Shown here one piece after another: positions 53,338 through 62,515 of a stretch of 64,000 nt of DNA. The stretch covers positions 372,001 to 436,000 of the forward strand of contig JAHGAU010000013.1 of the NCBI GenBank assembly GCA_019925105.1, given 5' to 3'. Within the stretch, counting starts at the first letter, position 1. Each line of letters starts with the position of its first letter. Origin of the DNA: Niebla homalea. Its lineage: Eukaryota; Ascomycota; Lecanoromycetes; Lecanorales; Ramalinaceae. Below the pieces are notes generated by a model that ran no database searches, was not told the DNA's origin, and saw only the letters and a list, made by a program, of their open reading frames with translations. A program made the position numbers and the translations under genes.

Positions 53338-55938
53338 TCATGACTCTTGACCGGGTCTCAACCTCACCGCAAAATTGGCAACCATGGCCCCAAACAGTCC
53401 TATACAGAGCAGCGTTGGCCCATACTTATCATGGTATCTCACAGCTCGCCTTTCCCTAATGCACTTGGCCCGCCAAAGATACAAAACCATACTATACAAG
53501 AGTGCCGCGCAAGCAACTATTGTGAAGGCAATGGCAGCCCACATGCTCACAACATCCCCGAAATTGAGCAGCGTGGCCGCTATCGATCCGAGGATGATGC
53601 TGAATTCGAGCCACGAAAGAAATGTCCGTTCGGCGGCAAAGAAGACTTTCGGCTCCACCCGAACGGGGACATGAATGCGCTTTCCAGGTGGAGCCTTGAA
53701 GCGGCGAGCACTCATCGCGGTAGCCGGGACGTTGCCAAAACCAGTAGGTGCGGTAGATGGAGGCATTGACGTGGGTCGAGGGGCGGGAATCATGTAGGAT
53801 AAAGCAGATCCAAGCTTTGAAGCGGCTAGAGAACCATATCTCATCACTACCTTCCACCTATATGCCCAGCTGCCTTTGTCCTTGGCAGCGGACTGACCGT
53901 CGTCCCAGCTATCTTCGTCTCCGCTGTCATATAGTGGATAGTCATCTGGATCATGCATAAGCGGCTGAGCTGCGATGCGCTCTTCTATGTCGAGGTTATT
54001 TGCTGCGGGATTCGTTGTGCGAGCCATGTCGTATTGTTCCATAGCATCCCTGGCCACGCGGAGCCGTCGGATATCCTGGTCGCTGTCCATTGTGTCCTGT
54101 GGAGAGGTAGCATCAGTCCCTCTGGAGTCCAGGGGCTCCGACTCATCATCATCATCCTCTTTGTCTTCATCTTCTGAATCATCGTCGTCAATGTCCTCGC
54201 TCGTTGAAAGACTCGAGGATTGATTGGGTCTTTCGATGCCAAAGCGATGAGTGACGGGCTTGCGGATATCGACGTCCATCTGAGGCATCCAAAACGGAAG
54301 TAGGCTTATTCGATCCGGGAACAAGGTTGCCGTTCCATGGATGAATTTGCTGAACTTAGGCACAGCTTCCACAAGATGACTGCCTATCAGCTCGCGAACC
54401 CATTCGGGAGGATCCTGTCCAGCCTGCGTTTGTAATTTGACTTCAAGCACTGCGTAGGGGAATCGTTCGACATCCTCCCTTGGCAACTGTGAGAAGGGGT
54501 AATCGATACCTATGTCCATCCGCCGCCAATTCGGACCGGCTCTTGTTCTGCCATCAAGATTGTCCTCTCGAGTCATTGTTAGTTCAGTGTCGAGAGAAAT
54601 GCGTACTCGAGCATCGCCCGGTAATTGGAAGGCGGTTCTATTGTAGAACGAGCGGGCGACTGGAACGAGCTTCCGCGAGACTACCCTATATTGTATTTCC
54701 CTTGCAAGTTGTTCCTGATCGGCAATCTCCTTCTCGCTTTTCTTCCCCTCTTTGCGAGCCTTCTCGAAAATGGTCTCAACCTTCATCTCGCCGGAGAGAT
54801 AAGCATTCACGTTCTTTTCTTTGAGCGAGAATCGGGCTTTAACCGATTTCTCCCCCGTCCAGTCCTCTCGGTGCGTTTTCCTCTCGACGAATATCGTTTC
54901 CGTGTCCATACCCCCATACCATCGTAACCTGATCGCTTCGGCACCTTCTGTCTTCTTCAACCTTCCAATGTATAGTTCCCAGGTTTCCGGATTGTCGTAG
55001 TAGATAGACGAGATGGCGGAATCCTTGGCTTCGAACTCCTTGCTAGCATTGAATACCAAAACGGGCAAATGCTGTTTAGGGTTAGAAAGAGAAAGGTGGG
55101 GGGAGACAATAAAGCTACCTTCAGAATGATGAGTTTCAGCTCTGTGATATTTTCTGGATGCACCCAGTACTTGGTAGTCTGTCTGACAAAGTTCTGCTGT
55201 CCACCACCTGCTGCACTATCACCCTGGATAGGGTTTCCCCGCGTCCTCACAGTGTCGTACAGCTTGGACAATTTGACAATGAATGCATCATAATTGTCCT
55301 GAAAGAAGGGTTTCGCCTTCAGCCTGGCGGCAAAGACGGGTTTGAGGATCCATTGAGTCTGCTTGTCATGCTTCTTGATTATCTTCTGGAAGCCGGTGTA
55401 GTTGAGCTGGGTGAATTTAGCCAAGTCATGAACATCGGCGATGATGTCGCTCAGATCTTGTTCGAGGAGTTCGAAGTCATCCTCGCTTGGGCCATCAACT
55501 CTTGGAAGGCCGAGGGTATTCCCATCTGAGGTCGAATGAGGAAGTGCCTGATTCAAGCGAGAGATGACATCGGTGACTTCCTTCTCACTAGCTTTGATGC
55601 GGCGAACAATCTCACTGGCTTTTACGCGCTGAAAGCTGAAGACCTTGTCGAGCTCGCTCTCCAGCTCTGCGACAAAGGACTTTTCGTCGTCTTCGCTCCA
55701 TGGCCGGCGGGGAGGGCGAGGCTCGTCTCTACTTGGGGCACTCTCATGGGAAGTTTTGAGGGCAGACTTGAGGTGATCGTAGGAGATATAGTAGTAATAG
55801 TAGTCTTTCAACAGCGAAGTGCGCAGCTGTTGACCGAAGCTAGAAAAAATGAGTTAGCTTTCCATGGGGTTGTGTTTGGAGTGTAGATTGTAGCCGTCAG
55901 CAGCAAGGAGGGGCAGCCGGAGTTTTAGCATACTGCAT
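53338..55938 (-). CDS. vtc4: Vacuolar transporter chaperone complex catalytic subunit Vtc4 (polyphosphate polymerase)
   Basis: Two large exons on the reverse strand (55839-55119 and 55071-53338) plus a predicted 5-nt first coding exon (55938-55934) give 819 aa. The SPX domain occupies about 1-165 ([42 protein letters not shown]), binding inositol pyrophosphates. The tunnel domain (about 200-520) has the catalytic signatures [39 protein letters not shown] and [12 protein letters not shown] long acidic stretch follows at about 535-560. The DUF202 membrane part (about 715-815, [15 protein letters not shown]) ends the protein. The sequence HLPVLVF across the last splice matches yeast Vtc4. It polymerises ATP gamma-phosphate into vacuolar polyphosphate. 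Yeast Vtc4 is 721 aa; the extra residues are mostly in the acidic linker. Confidence 0.96.
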
Positions 55939-56341
55939 AGCTTGGTGACTTCTACGAACGTGTCCGTCCTATCAACGCTGAGCTCCTCATGAGCACGGTG
56001 GAGGGGACCAGAGAGAGGGAAGACAGGAAAAAGTATGCTGAAGTACACATGATTTACTACAGCTTTTCCCACGTTTTTGGGGAGGCTTTCTCCCATCCAC
56101 AGGAAATTGACATTGGCCAATCACATGCCGCGCGCTGGGCCTACGTCACCACGTGCTCTATCGCTCGACATACTCTGGTACAAAGAATGAATAGGTAGTG
56201 CATTATCCGGAAGAGGTATCAAGTCACTGCATTTGTGGTAATTATGGCGTGCCCCGACGAAGGACTCGTTTCATGAAATACGCCGTCTTTATACAGTCAT
56301 TTTGGGTATCTAGAAATACATAGATTCCATCATGCCCCAGT
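55939..56341. other. Spacer between ost1 stop and vtc4 start
   Basis: About 0.4 kb holding the vtc4 promoter and ost1 3' end. No gene seen. Confidence 0.5.
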
Positions 56342-57914
56342 TCAGCTTGTTTTCCCTATGCTAATATCCAAGCTACCAATTGCCCAGGCCGTCATAAAAA
56401 TTACCAATACACCGGCAAAGATCGTGATTGGTTTCCGGTACGCAGCCATGACTGGATAATCGTACGTCACGATCACGTCTTGATCTCTTGACTGATCAAC
56501 GACATTCATAGCCGTCAATTTGAGCGTTGACCGGCCTAGTGTATCCATGAAAGTCTTGTGGGATGATACCTCTGAAGACACCAAGGGGATGGGACTTTCG
56601 TATTTGATGTTCCTGCAGCAGCTAGTCAGCGGGTGATCGCAGCATCACGAGCTGATATCGTTTGAGACTCACTCCGCGCCTTCTGGAAGAATAAAGCGAA
56701 GTTCGACCTTCTCGTATGAAACACCTTCGCTTTGTTTTGGCCCCTCCAAGAAAGGCACCTTCAATACAAAACCGTTCCCAGCTTTCACCTTTCTGAGAAA
56801 GTCTTTGAGGTTGTTGTTCCACCCGATCCGAAAGCTATATTTCCATCCGCCAAAGAGGGGATAACGGGGCTTCAGCTCCAAATTGGCCTCGCGCGGGTTG
56901 CTTCGGAAACGGCTCGTCGAGACATTGCCAATGTCATCGGTGAAGTAAGCATCTGCACTTCCGACCTGCAGTGGCACTCTCAACTCCTTCAGAGCGCTCG
57001 TGTCGGTTGGATAGTGCTGCGTCATTGCCCATTGTAGCCTAGAGAATTGCCCCGAGAGACGAGCTCCTTGGTGAGTGAGCCAGTAACGTTCCTCCACTGC
57101 CAGATTCCCACCCCACTGGCTGACCTCCACATCTCGCTCCAGGAGGGTGACATGATTGACTGGCTTCGTAAACTGGTAACGAATGCTAGCCTCCTCTTCG
57201 GCGCCTGCGGGTAATTTTTCAAACGGTCCATACGTGTAAGTCAACCCTTGACGCTCCGGGTTGGATGTATAGTCGGGGACGTCGGCAGAGGGTAATTTGA
57301 GTTTTGTCTTTTGTTTGTCGGTAGGATAGGCCGAGGACGCATAGAGTGAGAATTTGTAAAGCAGGTATTGTTTATCCTGTTGATTGATGGTAGCTGGGAG
57401 AGGGACGAGAGCCGACACTGAATGATACGAGATCGACAACGTTTGCTGAGCAGAAGGGCCGAGAGGAGAAGGAAGGGTGATGCGGTAGAATTGTGTTGGG
57501 CTGAGTTCCGACCATATCAGCCACAATCCGACAAGGATTATTCAGAGCATGCAATATTCACCTGTAAGGATCGTACTCCACGACCTCGGCGCGGAAAGCA
57601 GGCGTCTCTGGCTCCTTCTTATCCCTCACCTCTAGACCCCCTATCTTACCGACAGTGTCCGCATTGAAGGGCAAGAAGTATTCAACTTGAGGCTTTGAGT
57701 CTGTATTTTCGATGATGACATTGACCGTCTCCCGAACATAGCCCTTCTCTAGATTGATGTTGCGCATGAGATTTGCATTCTTGAAGACAGGCGGAGGCTT
57801 GAAGGTAGCTGGGAGGATCTGATGGGAGGAAAGTGGGGTTGTCGCATTGTAATCGCCATAGACAAGGGAACACAGCGAAGAACAACAAGCAAGAAGAACA
57901 AGTGGGGACCACAT
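56342..57914 (-). CDS. ost1: Oligosaccharyltransferase subunit Ost1 (ribophorin I)
   Basis: Three exons on the reverse strand, 57914-57562, 57500-56673 and 56612-56342, in matching phases, encode 483 aa (yeast Ost1 is 476 aa). The start at 57914 is preferred over the longer open frame from 58052 because it gives a clean signal peptide (MWSPLVLLACCSSLCSLVYG). The lumenal domain carries the ribophorin I pattern (NANLMRNINLEKGYVRETV, YTYGPFEKLPAG, LERDVEVSQWGGNLAVEE) and ends with a membrane helix (ITIFAGVLVIFMTAWAIG) and short cytosolic tail. It is an essential subunit of the ER N-glycosylation complex that positions substrate polypeptides. Confidence 0.96.
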
Positions 57915-58121
57915 CTTGAAGTCTCCAATACCGTGGTCGCAGGCCAGGTGGCAGTGGATGTTTCTTGAAGCCAGCAAAGCCTTTCCCCAATTCCGCTCCG
58001 CAAGAGAAAAGAAATCCTCAGCCCTACGAAATTTGCCTGAAAACTGCCTCACTGCCTCGGAATCGTGTCACTCATTTTGAACGTACTCCTGAGCTCCTTT
58101 TCATGGTAGATCTTGAATACA

Positions 58122-60795
58122 ATGCGGACGCAATGGCTGGCACGAGCCAGTCTCGTTAGGGAGAGACGTCTTGGTAATGTGTCGCAATCATGGCAACGAT
58201 TCAAAGGCAGGAGTGTACTGTCCAGGAAGTACTCCTCTCGATATAAACATGCCAATATAATAGCCGGACATAATTCCTTCTTGAAAATATCCAGCGAGGT
58301 GAAGGATGCAATCCAAGACAGCAGACCGGTGGTAGCTCTTGAAAGTGCAATATACACCCATGGTTTTTTTCAATCCTGAAAGAATTTTTTCTATTTTTCT
58401 TGTCTAAGATAATCCTAGGTTTCCCCTACCCAGAGAACACTGCACTTGCGTCTCATCTAGAATCGATAGTGCGTACGAATGGTGCTGTGCCGGCTACCGT
58501 CGGGGTGTTCAATGGGGTTGCGCAAGTTGGATTAAGCACTGAAGAGTTGATAGAACTCACGGCGTCGGCCGGTAAGCCGAATACTCGAAAAGTATCCAGG
58601 AGGGATCTGGGATATCTAGGCGGAATGGTAAATTGCCCAGCCATCTTTGCTGCTCGGATCCGCTGAAGTCTCTGCGAAGAGTCTGAAAGGGGACAGGATG
58701 CACGGTGGCACGACTGTCTCTGGTACAATGGTGCTCGCATCTTTGGCCGAGATTGATATATTCGCAACCGGCGGACTTGGAGGTGTTCACCGTGACGTTG
58801 AATCTACTATGGACATAAGCGCCGATCTGACAGAGTTGGGTCGCACACCCATGGCTGTAGTTAGCAGCGGGTGTAAAAGCTTTCTTGACATCCCTCGCAC
58901 ACTTGAGTATTTGGAGACTCAAGGAGTTGGAGTCATGTCGTTTGCAGATGGCCGGGAAGGCGACGTGGATTTCCCAGCTTTCTGGTCCCGGGAAAGTGGA
59001 GTCCGCAGCCCCTTCACTCTTCACGATGAAGGAGACGCTGCGGCTGTTATACGTAAGTACTGTGCCCCAATTGGGGAGACTCCGATGTGGTCATGACAAA
59101 ATCATATGCTGAGAAGCTACTCACTGGTAGTCGCTCACCAAAACATGCATATGGAGTCTGGACTCCTCTTCGCAAATCCTATACCAGCTGAGCACTCGAT
59201 CCCAAAAGCCAAAATGGATGCAATCATACTACAGGCGTTGTCAGATGCTAAGGCCGCTGGGTCGAAGGGAAGCCGGAACACTCCATTTGTTTTGCAGCGC
59301 ATCCGTGAACTCACCCAAGGCGGCTCTGTCGCCACCAACAGAGCCTTGATTGAATCGAATGTCTTGCGTGGCACCAGGATTGCGGTTGAGCTGTCGAGAT
59401 TACGCGCCAATAGGTGAGGTATCGGCCGAAATACGAAGCGACAGTCGCTCATGTAAATGCAGCGATTCTGCTTCGTCCGTTTCTCTACGCAAATTGGGAA
59501 GCTCCCTCATGCCACTAATTGGACCGACTTCCGTCTCCCATGACGGGACGTTGCCCAGAAGCTCACCAGGGGTACAGCAGAATGTCGACGACCCGAAAGC
59601 TGTTGTCGCTGGATCTTTGGCAATAGATCTGTCTTGCGACTTTAATTCCTCGAGGAGTGCTACTTCCTCAACTAGCCCCTCGTTTGGAACGTCTAATCCA
59701 GCCGTGATACGCCAGGGAATTGGGGGCGTAGGCAGGAATCTTGCCATGGCTTTGCACCTTATGGATGTTCCTACAAGACTTTGTAGTAGAGTTGGCAAGG
59801 ATATTGCAGGATCCGTGGCCATGGACATGTTGCAGAAAGAGGGTCTTGACTCTTCGAGTATTAGAGTGACTGATAACGGAGGATCAACAGCACAATACGT
59901 CGCTGTGAATGATGTAAACAAGGATCTTGTGATTGCCATGGCTGACATGGACATTTTTGAAGACGAGCTTTCGACGAAACTTGCAAATCCGGACCACTTG
60001 GAGCTGATAAAGCAATGGGCTGACTGTCGGCCCCAATGGCTCCTTGTCGATGCTAATTGGAGCCCCAAGACCCTTCGAGCATGGTTGAAGGCAGGGCGAG
60101 CACTCGGAGCGAGGGTGGCGTTGGAGCCAGTATCGGTTGCCAAATCGAAGAGCCTTTTTGCTAGGGTCTCTCGAGGTCAGCAGGACGAACTCCTCTGTTT
60201 TCCGGACCATGCTCTCGACGTTGCGAGTCCAAATGCGCTTGAACTCGCTGCCATGCATGGGGCCGCAAGGGATGCCGGCTGCTTCGAGAGAGATGATTGG
60301 TTCCAGGTGATAAACTCATTTGGCCTCTCGAATGCTGGATCGCGACAAAAATTTGAGCAATTGACGAGTAAGGACATGGTTGATAAAGGTATACCCCAGC
60401 AAAGCGTTCAGCTTCTGCCTTTCATGCCCTGCATTGTCACAACGTTGGGCGAGGGAGGTGTCCTGCTTACCCAGCTCCTTCGAGCGAACGACGATCGACT
60501 AAGATCTCCGGTGGTAGCACCCTATCTGCTCTCATCACCGCTTGACGGAGATGGAAGAGTTGGTGGCATATATATGCGGCTTTTCCCACCATGCGAAAAG
60601 ATACCCAAAGAAGCTGTGATCAGTGTCAATGGTGTTGGAGACACGTTTCTCGGCATCTTGATTGCGGCACTGGCAAAATCACGAGATGCAAAAGTTGAAG
60701 ACGCGATCGATCTTGCTCAGAGAGGCAGTGTTATGACGCTCAAAAGCACGCAAGCCGTCAGTCCAGAGATAAGAGATTTGAGAGAGGCTATTTGA
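58122..60795 (+). CDS. Bifunctional pseudouridine-5'-phosphate glycosidase / pseudouridine kinase (PsuG-PfkB fusion)
   Basis: Five exons, 58122-58362, 58419-58627, 58680-59052, 59131-59413 and 59463-60795, in matching phases, encode 812 aa. The first 45 residues are basic with no acidic residue before Glu14 ([10 protein letters not shown]), consistent with a mitochondrial presequence. The PsuG domain covers about 55-365: [16 protein letters not shown] (catalytic Glu), [10 protein letters not shown] (catalytic Lys), [22 protein letters not shown] (metal Asp) and [11 protein letters not shown] (second Lys) are all present. The kinase domain covers about 415-810, with the PfkB signature [11 protein letters not shown] and the ATP-site [12 protein letters not shown] including the catalytic Asp. 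Together they phosphorylate pseudouridine and split it into uracil and ribose 5-phosphate. Two acceptors are possible for intron 2; the one used keeps the spacing YLGG..GGTTVSG of the family. Confidence 0.93.
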
Positions 60796-60849
60796 GGCGA
60801 ACAAAACACATTCACCCAAACATGCAAAAAGACCGGCTAATACTGAACG

Positions 60850-62107
60850 TCACCATGAATTGATGAGCTGATTGCTTTTTACAGCCCGTTCATCCAGCAC
60901 TTTCCTTGCAGCTTCCCCACCGGTGACGGGCAATCGAGGTGCATCTATACCTCTCGGGACCAACTTTGGATCCAGTAACCCCAATTGAACCAGCACACTT
61001 GCCTGATCCCAATAGATATGCTCATTGTACAACTTCGTCCCGCGAATGCATACAACTACCACGAGCATAACCTCTACAAACTTGTTCGTCGGTCTCACTT
61101 CCGGCAGCATCCAGGGTACCTCGCAGGTGTGCGTAAAGGACAAATGCATCTCATCCACGATCCGGTCGGTGCCTACCGTCCTCGAAACAGGGGTCATCTT
61201 TATCGATGGCGGATTGCCTGGGATGAAATAGTCGCGATAGAACCGATACAGTTCCTGATACCCAGTACCTCCCGTGATGGTCGGGATGTGATTGACGGAT
61301 GGTTCTGCGACCATGGTCTGCATCGTGGCATCTACATCTTTAGTTGCAAATTCCACTAGTTTTGCCATCAGCACTAGACAGGACATCTCTTGCCAAATCG
61401 AGACCCAAAGACAAGCTATCAGCTTACATTCCACGTGCTTATCCCAGATCTTCTCCAAGTCCACATCGATCTCGAAACCCTTTCTCAATGCGGCCAACGA
61501 CCTCGTCCAAGCGAGCGATGCAGCAACTTTGCTGTGGGTCTCCAAGTTCGTCTCAGCAAAGCCGGGCTGGACATCAGCATACAGATAATTCCGGTATTTG
61601 GGCACGAACGAGAGTGCTTCCGTGAGATGGACTGTCAAATCAATGCTCGATGGAAACCCGGCTCCTGGGGCTGGTACGTGGGTAGGGTAGTAAGCTACGA
61701 GGGCACACAGCTTCGGCATGGGTTTTCGGGCGAGCTCGAGGACTACTGTTGCTGCCTCTCCGTATGCTGCAAAAGTGTTTCGATTCTTGTCAATAAATCT
61801 CCAATATCTTTGAGAATGCGACGATCCACTCGAATCAAGGAGTGAAAGTTGGTGGGTTCCTAGGAATGCACAAGGGAGGCGCACCCACAATGGCATACAT
61901 CTCACCCAGACCTAACGGGTCAGAAACATGCTTCAATTTGTTCTCATATTCTGCTCGCGTGCCTGTATATGGCAAGTAATGGGCTTCAAAACCCTCCTCC
62001 TTCCATTGACCCAAAGTGACAGGATCGAAAGCCTGAGCCTTTGCGGTGAGGACGAGCATGGGCTTCATCGCGCCAGCGTCTTTATCCCACGAGAATTTAA
62101 TTCTCAT
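60850..62107 (-). CDS. Dienelactone-hydrolase-like / SnoaL-like two-domain protein
   Basis: Three exons on the reverse strand, 62107-61885, 61766-61428 and 61355-60850, with phase-1 introns, encode 355 aa. The N-terminal half resembles the fungal dienelactone-hydrolase-type proteins (MKPMLVLTAKAQ, FEAHYLPYTGT, then across the splice YAIVAYGEAATVVLELA and CALVAYYPTHVP). The usual nucleophile elbow G-x-C/S-x-G is not present at the expected strand (AYGEAAT), so hydrolase activity is doubtful. The C-terminal half (about 190-355) looks like a SnoaL/NTF2-type cone fold (LEFATKDVDATMQTM, NHIPTITGGTG, YRFYRDYFIP, HEHIYWDQASVLVQLGLL with an H near the active-site mouth). Such proteins are common but uncharacterised in filamentous fungi. 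A role in small-molecule detoxification is a guess. Confidence 0.75.
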
Positions 62108-62515
62108 CTTTGTACATAAGCTGCTTCTCAGCCGCCATGTTCAACAAGTGAGAGCAGGACGACGTCATTATATACCACCAACGCGGGTGCCAATCGGCAG
62201 CACATGACCGATACTACTGAGCCAGTTGAGCCCACATATAAGCTTTACGCTAGCAAGCTAGCGCTCTATAAATTTACCGGAAATCGAACGCTTTTCTTTG
62301 GTGGTGACACCCCCCATTGCTCCACGACCCCATGACGATTGCCTGTTTGGGGATAGCAGCCGTTATGCCGCGCGCTTCCATCGCGTTTGATGAGGTGAGG
62401 TTGATTGTCCATCACGAAGACAGGTATCTGTAAGGAGGGATGGCTGCGAGCAAAGAAACGCTGGATTGGGTATCATATCCTAGTAAAAGATTGTTCGCCG
62501 AGGCCGTCATCGCCA
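62108..62515. other. Spacer between rev1 stop and the dienelactone-hydrolase-like gene
   Basis: About 0.4 kb. It includes a perfect 14-nt palindromic pair GCTAGC-AA-GCTAGC at 62249-62262 followed by TATAAA at 62267. No gene seen. Confidence 0.5.

Noticed and set aside
57915..58052. 46-residue N-terminal extension of ost1
   Set aside because: It would bury the clear signal peptide starting at 57914; the extension is probably 5' UTR.
62249..62272. GCTAGC-AA-GCTAGC palindrome plus TATAAA as a specific promoter or operator
   Set aside because: The TATAAA lies on the strand opposite to both flanking genes and short palindromes of this kind are common; not enough to call a site.
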